A DNA stretch of 64,000 nt from Prostheceraeus crozeri (GCA_907163375.1 CAJQUW010001853.1:185986-249985), one strand, 5' to 3'; positions 55,105 to 63,113 are shown, counted from the first letter of the stretch. The notes: a model not told the origin generated them from the letters alone. Numbers and translations: made by a program.

Positions 55105-55242
55105 TTATTTTAGTTGAAATACAACTATTTTAGTTGAAATACAACTATTTTAGTTGAAATACAACTATTTTAGTTGAAATACAACTATTTTAGTTGAAAT
55201 ACAACTATTTTAGTTGAAATACAACTATTTTAGTTGAAATAC
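55105..55242. repeat. Seven palindromic 20-bp iterons
   Basis: A 20-bp unit ACAACTATTTTAGTTGAAAT repeats exactly with TAGTTGAAAT at 55111, 55131, 55151, 55171, 55191, 55211 and 55231. Each junction can fold as AGTTG-AAATA-CAACT. The array lies between the 3' end of the zinc-finger gene and the start of the second ATPase gene. It could be a protein-binding array, a replication element or a terminator. Confidence 0.93.
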
Positions 55243-56144
55243 TAATATAAATTATTATTTTGACATAAATTATTATTTTGACATAAATTATTATTATGTT
55301 GATTATTATGTTGATTATTATGTTGATTAAGTTTTGGACATAGTGTTACATGTCGCTGAAAATTTTTCTTTAATATAATTTTTTGACAACCTCTACATTT
55401 AACTTTTTCTTTTAAACAATCCTTACACTGATATTTACTATCATAAAACTCTGTCTTAGGTTTAGTAATTTGACAACTTGTACATTGTCTTGTAGAACTT
55501 ATACAAGAATTATAATGATTAGTAATTCCTTGATTTGTAAAATATTTATTACAATTACGACATAACTGATCTTTTAATTTATCTTTTTTTTCTTTTTTAA
55601 CCTCTTCTGTTTGTTCGCATAATTTTAAATGACGTGCAAAATTTTTTGATGTTATATTTTTATTACATCCGGAACATATTTTTTTGTTATTACTTTCAAC
55701 AAATTGATTTTTATCAATATAATTATTTTGTGCTACATTATTATTTTGAACAAAAGGATTATTTTGAACAAAAGGATTATTTTGTGCTACATTATTATTT
55801 TGTGCTAAATAATTATTATTATTTTGCCTAGGTGTATTTATTCTAGCAGTATTTTGCCTAGGTGTATTTATTCTAGCAGTATAAAGATTTTGTTCTTTAT
55901 CTGTAATAAATAAATGCTTTAATCTTTGTAATGGTTGCTCTGATTGAATATTATTATACTGAATACTATTATTAGGTTGAATATTATTCTGAATATTATT
56001 AGGTTGAATATTATTAGGTTGTATATTATTAGGTTGTAATTGATTCATATGCATACCACATGGTGTGTTTTTCATATGAGAATATAATAGTGTTTGATTT
56101 AAAAAACGCATATTGCAAACTTGACAAATTTGAGTCATTTCCAT
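55242..56144 (-). CDS. Asn-rich multi-zinc-finger protein
   Basis: 300 aa, no known family. The N-terminal finger is CQVCNMRFLNQTLLYSHMKN (C-x2-C ... H). Tandem Asn/Gln repeats follow: QPNNI units, TARINTPRQN twice, QNNPFV twice. Next are CSGCNKNITSKNFARHLKLC, CRNCNKYFTNQGITNHYNSC, CTSCQITKPKTEFY with a paired CKDC, and CRGCQKIILKKNFQRHVTLC, then NQH and LCQNNN tandem repeats at the end. The C-x2-C-x12-H-x3-C spacing recurs in three fingers. It probably binds nucleic acid; a regulator or replication factor of the element is plausible. The repeat-rich linkers look like recent slippage. Confidence 0.85.
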   Translation of the reverse strand: MEMTQICQVCNMRFLNQTLLYSHMKNTPCGMHMNQLQPNNIQPNNIQPNNIQNNIQPNNSIQYNNIQSEQPLQRLKHLFITDKEQNLYTARINTPRQNTARINTPRQNNNNYLAQNNNVAQNNPFVQNNPFVQNNNVAQNNYIDKNQFVESNNKKICSGCNKNITSKNFARHLKLCEQTEEVKKEKKDKLKDQLCRNCNKYFTNQGITNHYNSCISSTRQCTSCQITKPKTEFYDSKYQCKDCLKEKVKCRGCQKIILKKNFQRHVTLCPKLNQHNNQHNNQHNNNLCQNNNLCQNNNLY

Positions 56145-56164
56145 TTTTTTATTTTTATTAGGAA

Positions 56165-56285
56165 AAATTTTATTTTTTATAATTTATGTATTTTTATAAT
56201 TTATGTATTTTTATAATTTATGTATTTTTATAATATATGTATTTTTATAATTTATGTATTTTTATAATTTATGTATTTTTTATAA
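56165..56285. promoter_or_regulatory. Divergent spacer with tandem repeats
   Basis: Six to seven copies of a ~17-18-bp unit TATAATTTATGTATTTTTA between the divergently read zinc-finger gene (leftward) and fibre-like gene (rightward). Being the point where leftward and rightward transcription units part, it is the best candidate for a bidirectional promoter, though no motif was proven. Confidence 0.6.
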
Positions 56286-56316
56286 TCAGAAAAAATTTTA
56301 TTTTTATTGTTTAAAA

Positions 56317-57204
56317 ATGATGTTACCAAATGTTGGTGGAGGTGCATATATCCCGAATAATCGTGAATTAGAAATAGAGATAGAAAATTATATCATGAAA
56401 ACTGGAGACGTTTTATCTGGTCCATTGCATCTTTCTATTCTTCCACAACAAAATACAGAGTTAACAAATAAACAATATGTTGATACGCAAATCAATGAAT
56501 TAAAAGAAAAATATATAAACGATGTTTTGGTTCCGCTGATGAACGAATTAAAGTTGCTTAAACTTAATGACAAATCATTAAACGAAAAATTATTAAAACT
56601 TGATAAAAAGGATAGAGAGCTAGAAGCAGATATAGCAAAACTTTTGAAAAAGATTTCAGAACAATCAAAAATTTTAATATTACTTTCTTTAAATTTAAAA
56701 TCTGCAGTCATTAAAAATAAACATCAGATAAAAATGTTAAAAGAACAATTAGAAGATGAAATAGAAAAACTACCTGAAAGAATTAAAAAAAATTTAAAAC
56801 AGTTACAAACTACATTCCAAAAAAGTGTTGATGAATTGAGTTCTAAAATTACTCAACAAATGAAAAAGATGAATAGAATAATAAATGAAGTAAACTCACT
56901 TAATGAAAAAGTTGATAAAATGAAAACTCTTAAAATCAATTTAGAAAATGAATTAAAGAAAAATTTACAAGAAAACTCTAAAGAAAATAAAGAACAGTTA
57001 GATGCTGTTAAAAGACAATTAGATGTTCTTAAAATTAAGTTAAATGCTCTTAAAACGGCGTTGAAGATTAATCAGCAGAAAATGCAAGTTAATAGAAGAG
57101 AAATTAAAGTACATCACACGCTGCTTGACGCAATAGATAAAGTGCAACAGGCAATTAATAAAGTTATCTCGAAGTTGTTGTCCATTCACAAACGTAAATC
57201 TTAA
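56317..57204 (+). CDS. Coiled-coil protein with fibre-like N-terminal motif
   Basis: 295 aa from ATG 56317, preferred to an in-frame ATG at 56254 that lies in the tandem-repeat spacer; ATG 56317 has the AAAATG context. Near the N-terminus, KTGDVLSGPLHL then ELTNKQYVDTQI resembles the repeat in many phage tail-fibre proteins (G-PL-L ... TKQYVD). The remaining ~220 residues form a long heptad-rich coiled coil, for example LEDEIEKLPERIKKNLKQLQ, ending LLSIHKRKS. A trimeric spike or fibre stalk is an attractive guess. Equally it could be an internal scaffold. No receptor-binding knob is visible. Confidence 0.7.
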   Translation: MMLPNVGGGAYIPNNRELEIEIENYIMKTGDVLSGPLHLSILPQQNTELTNKQYVDTQINELKEKYINDVLVPLMNELKLLKLNDKSLNEKLLKLDKKDRELEADIAKLLKKISEQSKILILLSLNLKSAVIKNKHQIKMLKEQLEDEIEKLPERIKKNLKQLQTTFQKSVDELSSKITQQMKKMNRIINEVNSLNEKVDKMKTLKINLENELKKNLQENSKENKEQLDAVKRQLDVLKIKLNALKTALKINQQKMQVNRREIKVHHTLLDAIDKVQQAINKVISKLLSIHKRKS

Positions 57205-57347
57205 ACGAGTATTGTAAATATTAATTTAAATATTTTTTACCTATAAAAAATATAAATATAATTTAAAAAATACAAAAATATAAATATAATTTTAAAAATA
57301 AAAAAGTATAAATATATGAAAGTATATAAAAGTATATAATTTTAAAA

Positions 57348-57521
57348 ATGGATAAAATTAGAGCTAATAATTTTAAAAGAATAAAACAATTAGAAGAGTT
57401 AATAAAAGAAAGAAATATTATGAAAGAAAATCATAGAATAAAAAGAATGATTGATGCAGGTTTGGTTCCTGATAAAGTTAAACCAAAAACGCAATCTGCA
57501 AAAGTTAAGAACAAAAAATAA
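57348..57521 (+). CDS. 57-aa basic protein, paralogue of the 278-aa protein's N-terminus
   Basis: A short gene with ATG in the TTAAAAATGG context of its neighbours and a TAA stop. It starts MDKIRANNFKRIKQLEELIK and ends KTQSAKVKNKK. Over ~42 residues it is about 70% identical to residues 1-42 of the leftward gene at 47681-48517. The conserved protein sequence at a diverged DNA level suggests it is a real, selected small protein: basic, helical, possibly DNA- or capsid-binding. The function is unknown. Confidence 0.75.
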   Translation: MDKIRANNFKRIKQLEELIKERNIMKENHRIKRMIDAGLVPDKVKPKTQSAKVKNKK

Positions 57522-57538
57522 ACATTTTTTTTATAATG

Positions 57539-57592
57539 GACATCGGTTCATGGGTCAACGGAGATGTCTTCCAGGGCTTCGCGCTTCACCCG
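57539..57592. repeat. Hairpin mini-element, spacer copy
   Basis: Its first 44 nt (57539-57582) are identical to 60171-60214, which lies inside a coding region. The unit has GACATC/GATGTC ends around a 24-nt core, then a GGGCTTCGC half hairpin. Confidence 0.9.
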
Positions 57593-57633
57593 TATTTATA
57601 TTTTTCCCAAAAAGTCAAATTTATTCCTAAAAA

Positions 57634-58179
57634 ATGCCTATAATTTATAAACACAATCTTAAACATTTTGCTTCAAATCAAAAAATTTCTCATGAACCAC
57701 GTATGAATCCTGTTTATCATTATGACAGTGTAGAAACTGTCGGAACACAAAAGTTCCTAGGCACCGCAGGTGCCGTCCAAAAAGAAGGGGATGGCATCTT
57801 TTCTGGTATTGGTAGTATCGTTAACTTAATTAAAAATAATAAAGATTTGATTACATCTGCTGCAAAAGGAGCAGCTGCTATAGGTAGTACAGCTAGTGCA
57901 ATATCAAATGCTGTTAAATCACAAAACGAATTAAAACAACTAGAAGCTATTCGTAAACTCAAGAATGATTCTGAAGAACTAAAAAAATTAAAAAAACTTT
58001 CAGATGAAACAAAAAACAAAATTGCTAACATAGCTGTTGGGGAAACCTTGAGGAGCGGAGCTCCGTCTGATAGTAAACATAATGAAAAAACAATTGAAGA
58101 AATAAGAGGTAATGGCGTGAGCAGCAACCTTCTGTCTAACCAGCAAAGCTGTAGCGGAGCTGGTCTAGCAAAATTATAA
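57634..58179 (+). CDS. Small virion-like protein with hydrophobic helix
   Basis: 181 aa. After a polar N-terminus there is a glycine/alanine-rich segment (about residues 52-90) beginning DGIFSGIGSIVNLI and running through SAAKGAAAIGSTASAIS. A charged helix follows (LKNDSEELKKLKKLSDETK). It sits directly upstream of the major capsid gene, as small membrane-active or core proteins do in adintoviruses. By analogy it may be a pVI- or pX-like internal virion protein, but no firm homology was seen. The coding region holds hairpins GGCACC-GCA-GGTGCC (57760-57774) and GGAGC-GGA-GCTCC (58052-58064), and the C-terminus (NLLSNQQSCSGAGLAKL) is also inside hairpin-prone sequence. Confidence 0.72.
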   Translation: MPIIYKHNLKHFASNQKISHEPRMNPVYHYDSVETVGTQKFLGTAGAVQKEGDGIFSGIGSIVNLIKNNKDLITSAAKGAAAIGSTASAISNAVKSQNELKQLEAIRKLKNDSEELKKLKKLSDETKNKIANIAVGETLRSGAPSDSKHNEKTIEEIRGNGVSSNLLSNQQSCSGAGLAKL

Positions 58180-58294
58180 AATTATATTTAGTAAAATTCT
58201 AAAATTATATTTAGCAAAATTCTAAAATTATATTTTAGTAAAAATTTTTTTCTATCTGTGAGAAAAACAAAAAGTCAAATTATTTTTTATAAAA

Positions 58295-59629
58295 ATGTCT
58301 TCGCTTATCGAAAATAAATTTAGATTAGATGATCCTCCGTTCACCAGTTACAATCAAAAAAAGAATGACTATATAAGAATTGCTATGAATCCCGGATCTT
58401 CCAGTAGAGTAAACACTGGACGAGATTTAATCTTTGAAGTTGATAATCAGCAGAGTTATTTATATTTACCTGATTCATTTTTACACTGCGAATATTCTTT
58501 ATATAGTGATGCTAATTTTACAACACCATTACCAGATACCGATAATATTACACTAGAGAATAATTTTTTCCCAAGTTTATTTACACAAATGCGTTTAGAT
58601 GTTGCAACTCAAAATATAGAAACAATAAGTGATTCCCCAGGTGTAATTGATACAATGCTTAGATTTGTAATAATTGGTGAAAATAATAAAAAGTATAAAG
58701 TCGAAGGTTGGTTTCCTGATACTAATGATGGTATAATTATTGATGATTTAACTCACGCTGGAACAGATGCCGCAGGAATTGCGAAAGATGTAGAAAATAT
58801 TGCAAAACATTTAAATAAAACAAATAATGAAGCATATAAAGAAAGACGTGAATTTAACAAAAAAAGTAAACAGACAGTAAATTGGTCATTGTCTCCATTA
58901 TTCGGTTATTTAGATTATGATAAAATATCATATCAATTAAAATTTAAATTAATAATTCATCGTACAGCAAATAATGAATTAATCTTTTTTGGTAAGACTG
59001 GGAAAAAAGCATATTTAAAAATTGATAGACTTGAATGGTGGATTAAGCATATTACTCCTAGTTTAGAGGTTGAAACAGCTATTGCAAAAAGATTAAATAC
59101 TAACAAACCAATTCCAGTTAATTTTCTAAAGAGAACTGCTAGTTCAGTAACTTTTTCCGAACAAAGATTTAACTGGCATTTTACTAGAACTGCGAATACT
59201 CCAAGATATTTATTACTAACATTTCAAAGAAATAATTATCCAAGTTTTGATAAGAACAATAATATCTTCCATATTAATACAATTCGAAGTTTACAAGTTT
59301 CATTAAATCAAACTCGATATCCAATTGATCCATTAAGATTCGATGATACCAATAATCAATTTATGGAAGGATATGATTCTTATAGAAATCTTTGTATAGA
59401 ATTTGGAGTTGAACCACAATTAACTCCTGGAGATTGGAGACATTTATATCCAATTTTCTGTTTCGATTTAAGTGCACAATCTGAAGATATTATTAAAAAT
59501 GGTTGTGATGTAACAATTAATATTGAAAAGAAAGATTCCACAACTTCATTGATGGCTTATGGTTTATTGCTAGAAGATGCAAAATATTCTATTGAAATTC
59601 TTAATGGAAAGATGGTTAGGATCGGCTAA
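58295..59629 (+). CDS. Major capsid protein (double jelly-roll type)
   Basis: 444 aa, the typical size for Polinton capsid proteins. Typical stretches are TGRDLIFEVDNQQSYLYLPD, NNFFPSLFTQMRLDV with SDSPGVIDTML, FKLIIHRTANNELIFFG and YLKIDRLEWWIKHITPSLE. The last is the strand-turn pattern at the end of the second jelly-roll's early strands. The protein should form pseudo-hexameric trimers of an icosahedral shell filled by the packaging ATPase and matured by the protease. The frame is intact. The stop codon (59627-59629) falls inside a type B double hairpin, so the last residues (RIG) derive from that sequence. Confidence 0.92.
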   Translation: MSSLIENKFRLDDPPFTSYNQKKNDYIRIAMNPGSSSRVNTGRDLIFEVDNQQSYLYLPDSFLHCEYSLYSDANFTTPLPDTDNITLENNFFPSLFTQMRLDVATQNIETISDSPGVIDTMLRFVIIGENNKKYKVEGWFPDTNDGIIIDDLTHAGTDAAGIAKDVENIAKHLNKTNNEAYKERREFNKKSKQTVNWSLSPLFGYLDYDKISYQLKFKLIIHRTANNELIFFGKTGKKAYLKIDRLEWWIKHITPSLEVETAIAKRLNTNKPIPVNFLKRTASSVTFSEQRFNWHFTRTANTPRYLLLTFQRNNYPSFDKNNNIFHINTIRSLQVSLNQTRYPIDPLRFDDTNNQFMEGYDSYRNLCIEFGVEPQLTPGDWRHLYPIFCFDLSAQSEDIIKNGCDVTINIEKKDSTTSLMAYGLLLEDAKYSIEILNGKMVRIG

Positions 59630-59659
59630 AGCGCTAAAGCCAGAGGAGCTTTGCTCCGA
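59622..59659. repeat. GC-rich double hairpin, type B, at the capsid gene stop
   Basis: CGGCTAAAGCGCTAAAGCC then GGAGC-TTT-GCTCC. Compared with the other type B units it has an extra CGCTAAAG. It overlaps the major capsid stop codon. Confidence 0.85.
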
Positions 59660-59679
59660 TAGGTTAATTAAAATTTTTT

Positions 59680-59835
59680 TCATAACAAGAATAGATTAAA
59701 ATTTTTGTTAACTTAAAAATTCTTAACTTAAAAATTTTTTCATAACTAGAATAGATTAAAAAAATTCTTAACTTAAAATTTTTTCATAACTAGAATAGAT
59801 TTAAATTTTTGATAACTTAAAATTTTTTATTAAAA
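59680..59835. repeat. AT-rich direct repeats in spacer
   Basis: TTTTCATAAC(T/A)AGAATAGATT repeats three times together with AACTTAAAATTTTT units upstream of the next gene. Confidence 0.75.
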
Positions 59836-60378
59836 ATGTCGCAAGCGAAAAGTAATATTAATAATAAAACTGTTGAATTAAAATTACGTAATATTGTTGA
59901 CAAAAATACCCCTAAAACTATTACGATTAACAAAAAAAAGTATTACATAAGTAAACCAATGATAGAGAATATTCAATTACAAGAAGAAAAGAATGGTGGG
60001 ATTCTTCCATTAATTCCACTAATAATAGGTGGCATAGCTGCAGCAGGAAGTGTTGCAGGTGGGACAGCTGGTATTGTCCAAGCAGTAAATAAAAATAAAT
60101 CAGAGAAGGCAGCATTAGAAGAACAAAAACGTCATAACAGAGAGTTAGAGAAAGTTGCTAGGGGTGAAGGGACATCGGTTCATGGGTCAACGGAGATGTC
60201 TTCCAGGGCTTCGCCCGAAGGAAAAGGAGTAGTAGATAATTTTATTAGTAAATTAAAATTAGTTGATGAAGGAAAACGAGTTCTTAAAAATATTCTCCAC
60301 AATGTTGATGATTTAATTGAAATTAAAGAAACTAAGGATGGTTCTGGAATATATCTAAGTCCTAGTATGATTCGGTAA
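59836..60378 (+). CDS. Small virion-like protein with glycine-rich hydrophobic segment
   Basis: 180 aa. A conserved-looking hydrophobic stretch lies at residues 54-84 (GGILPLIPLIIGGIAAAG and SVAGGTAGIVQAV), followed by RHNRELEKVARG. This GG-x-LPL-PL-GGIAA-G pattern and the following RHN helix recur in small proteins downstream of Polinton and adintovirus capsid genes. They are thought to be membrane-active or core virion components. Residues 113-127 (TSVHGSTEMSSRASP) are encoded by a GC-rich hairpin mini-element also present in a spacer at 57539. The region is probably dispensable. The C-terminus ends KDGSGIYLSPSMIR. Confidence 0.78.
   Translation: MSQAKSNINNKTVELKLRNIVDKNTPKTITINKKKYYISKPMIENIQLQEEKNGGILPLIPLIIGGIAAAGSVAGGTAGIVQAVNKNKSEKAALEEQKRHNRELEKVARGEGTSVHGSTEMSSRASPEGKGVVDNFISKLKLVDEGKRVLKNILHNVDDLIEIKETKDGSGIYLSPSMIR
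60171..60220. repeat. Hairpin mini-element, coding copy
   Basis: 44 nt identical to 57539-57582, here translated in frame inside the 180-aa gene; the GGGC-TTC-GCCC hairpin is complete in this copy. Confidence 0.9.
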
Positions 60379-60386
60379 TAACCTCA

Positions 60387-60399
60387 GGACCTTTGGTCC
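60387..60399. repeat. GC-rich hairpin in spacer
   Basis: GGACC-TTT-GGTCC just after the stop of the 180-aa gene, enclosed by ACCTCA and TAAGGT. Confidence 0.8.
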
Positions 60400-60448
60400 A
60401 TAAGGTAAAACTTTTATTTTATCTTTTAAATTTTTTTTATCTTTTAAA

Positions 60449-61784
60449 ATGAATTCTACAAATTCCGAAAATTTAACTAAATTAAAAATTTCTAATTTAG
60501 ATTTATTGAATTATCTATTAAACAAAAATAAAAACTCAAACTGTCAGCATATTGGAGGTGACAAGAACAAAGTTCCATACCACTTCGGTGGTGATATACA
60601 AAAAACATTAGAAAACTTTCCTGGATTTATTTGGAGTAAATATTCGAAAGAAAAACATCTTCCTGGTCATTCATATACTGGTCCAGGAACTCGATTAGAT
60701 ATAAGACTAGATGAGAATAATAATCCGAAACCAGGTGAAGAACCAATAAATAGAGTAGATGCCGCCGCTTACAGGCATGATTTAGCTTATCGAAATCATG
60801 ATCTAAGTTCTCGTCATGCAGCTGATAAGAAGATGATTCAAGAATTAGATAGTATTCAGAATCCTACATTTAGAGAAAAAATTGAAAGAATGTTTGTTAA
60901 GAAAGCTTTACAAGCTAAAATATTATTCGGTCAGGGTTTAAATGAAAATCATAATTCAGACGTTTATGCATCTGAAATTCATAAAGAATATAGAAAGCCT
61001 AAATATTTATTAAAAGTAAAAGTATTTAATAAAGATGATATTTGGAGTGCTGATCTTATTCATATGCCGAATGAAAGGGACCGAACCGAAGGTTCTAAGA
61101 CAAAGTCTGACTACAAATACGCATTGACAGTTATAGATTTATATACACGATACGCTTGGGTAAAACCTTTAAAAAATAAAAGTGGTCTATCAGTTAAATA
61201 TGCGTTTGAAGAAATCTTTAAAGAAAGTAATAGAAAGCCAAGGAAATTGTTTGTTGATAAAGGGTCGGAATTTTATAACCCAAACGTTCAGCCACTATTT
61301 GAAACTGTTTATTCAACTGAAAACGCAGGAAAAGCTATAGTGATAGAAAGATTCAATCGGACGTTAAAAAATAAAATTTTCAAGAAATTTACTCAGCAAG
61401 GAAATCAGAAATGGTTAAAAATATTACCAGGAATTGTAGAGCAGTACAATAATAAAGTTCATTCAGGTATTGAAGAAACCCCAAAGAATGCTTCTGACGA
61501 CCCTGATTTAATACGAAAGAAAATATTCGAGAATAATTATTCGAATGAGAGTAATCCGAATTTGCAGAAACTTAAGCCGAAATTTAAAATTGGAGATAGA
61601 GTTAGAATATTTAAATATAAGAACAAATTTAGAAAAAGGCTTTGTTGGCTATTGGACTAAAGAAATATTTGAAGTTTGCAAAATAAATCAAAGTTATCCG
61701 ATTACTTATGAAATTAAAGATTTAGATAATGAGGATATCAGAGGCCGTTTTTATCAAAATGAATTACAGAAAACAGAGCTTTAA
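60449..61784 (+). pseudogene. Phospholipase A2-like domain fused to retroviral-type integrase, frameshifted at the C-terminus
   Basis: The open part 60449-61660 encodes 403 aa. Residues 71-130 carry a parvovirus-type PLA2 pattern: LPGHSYTGPG (Ca-binding loop 76-80), VDAAAYRHDLAY with catalytic-type His110-Asp111 and Tyr114, and HAAD with Asp126. Residues ~172-310 are an rve integrase core: D202 in DIWSADL, D270 in FVDKGSEF and E300 in VIERFNRT. Only 29 residues lie between the last two, about four fewer than I expect for the family. GDRVRIFKYKN begins the C-terminal SH3/chromo-like domain, which continues in another frame (61640-61784) with GYWTKEIFEV and GRFYQNELQKT after a frameshift near 61630. 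A hairpin insertion encodes residues ~211-220. The integrase would insert the element, giving 6-bp duplications. Confidence 0.9.
61083..61108. repeat. GC-rich double hairpin inside the integrase core
   Basis: GAACC-GAA-GGTTC (61083-61095) followed by AGAC-AAA-GTCT (61098-61108), in frame, placed in the loop after the first catalytic Asp strand. Confidence 0.85.
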
Positions 61785-61818
61785 CCTTTAGGTGGCGCTT
61801 TAGCTAGCTTCGCTTGAG

Positions 61819-62277
61819 TTATAGATTGTTTAACTCTAACATAATATCTAGAAATGGTACTCCTTCCTGTAATTTAAATAAAACATAAAGACATAATTGT
61901 CCACAATAAGTTGTTCCCGGTTTTTGAATTTGAAACGTATTGTATGTTCCCGTTCCAAGTAATTCTTTTACTTCATTTGTAGGGGGCAAACCGTATGAAT
62001 CAAAATAATACTTTTGCTGATGATTTTTAACGCCTGCTGACCAATGTACGCCGTTTTGGTCTGAAGTGTGAAGATTCGTTATGAAATTTACAGTTATTGA
62101 TGGAACTTTGTTCCGGGAACTGAAGGTTCCTGATGGCCTATTTTTTAGGAATTGTAATTCATCCCTCATCAATATGTGAAAATTCTTTATTCCTAATCGA
62201 TTAGCAATCTTATTTAAATCGAAATTCGTTGTTGTCTGTGTTCCATATAATTTAAAAAACTCATTTATGTTGCTCAT
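61819..62277 (-). CDS. Adenain-like cysteine protease
   Basis: 152 aa, leftward. Catalytic pattern of peptidase family C5: His78-Trp79 in GVHWSAGV, acidic Asp93 in YYFDSYGLPP, Gln118 and Cys125 in IQKPGTTYCGQLC. The Gln-to-Cys spacing of seven equals that of adenovirus protease. It would cleave capsid and core precursors during virion maturation. Convergent with the integrase gene upstream; about 35 bp separate the ends. A double hairpin (62102-62130) in the N-terminal half encodes a PSGTFSSRNKVPS segment, probably a tolerated surface insertion. Confidence 0.93.
   Translation of the reverse strand: MSNINEFFKLYGTQTTTNFDLNKIANRLGIKNFHILMRDELQFLKNRPSGTFSSRNKVPSITVNFITNLHTSDQNGVHWSAGVKNHQQKYYFDSYGLPPTNEVKELLGTGTYNTFQIQKPGTTYCGQLCLYVLFKLQEGVPFLDIMLELNNL
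62102..62130. repeat. GC-rich double hairpin inside the protease gene
   Basis: GGAAC-TTT-GTTCC, one G, then GGAAC-TGAAG-GTTCC; reading frame preserved. Confidence 0.88.
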
Positions 62278-63113
62278 TTTATAATAAAAAAATTTCTTAA
62301 GGGACCCCTAGAAGACAGAAGGGAGGGGGTATTGATTTAAAACTGTTCTCTAATGATGTCTTTCCTTACTACTTATTCGATTTTGAAATGATTATATTAC
62401 AATTATCGGAGCGAAGCTCCTCTGGCTTTAGCCGATTCTAATCTATATTGTTTTATATATTTCAATTTTCTTCATGAACTTCATTTGTAAAATATGTTTC
62501 ATCGTTAAAATGATTGTTTAAAATTGCCATAACAACTATCCCGCATGTCGCCGTCTATGCGTTCTAAATTTAGAAGAAGAATTTTATTGTCATTTGCTTT
62601 TATTGTCAATGCACTCTTATGTGCTTAATCTATTCATGTCTTCACAATGGGAAGTACTTTACTACCCGTATGTGTTTGGCAAACGCTAAATGAATTTTGC
62701 AAATCGATTTCTAAAACTGAATTTGAAAATAGACTTTGCAAATGGATTTTGAAAATAGATTTTGAAAACAGATTCTGAAAATAATTTACGTAGGGGTAAA
62801 TTGAAATGTCAAAACTTTACGCACGCGTAAGTTGAAATGTCAAAAGTTTACCGATGGGTAAATTGAAATGACAAATGATTGCGCTGTTCAACATAATTTT
62901 AGGGAAAAGCTGCTAGATGTTTCTCTCTCTTCAATCTCTGTCTCTCTCTTCAATTATCAGCCAGTGTACGGGTTCATTGAATAATTTTGAGTTTATGAGT
63001 TACAATGATCTTCTACTTCACACAATTAGTACTTTAAATAATGTTGAGCATACAATAACGAAGAATGACTAAGTAATAATTGCGTCTTCTTAATTTATCA
63101 TAGTGCTCTAATC
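62278..63113. other. Spacer between the protease gene and right terminal repeat
   Basis: No gene recognised. It holds a type B double hairpin (62406-62435) and a direct-repeat tract at about 62690-62880 with TTTGAAAATAGATTTTGAAAA-like units. Three GGGTAAATTGAAATG-like units follow in the same tract (GTAGGGGTAAATTGAAATGTC and close variants). Confidence 0.7.
62406..62435. repeat. GC-rich double hairpin, type B (spacer)
   Basis: TCGGAGC-GAA-GCTCC then GGCT-TT-AGCC and GA; inverse orientation of the left terminal repeat copy. Confidence 0.88.

Noticed and set aside
55105-55242. CRISPR-like array
   Set aside because: The 20-bp units follow each other without unique spacers and lie in a eukaryotic mobile element.
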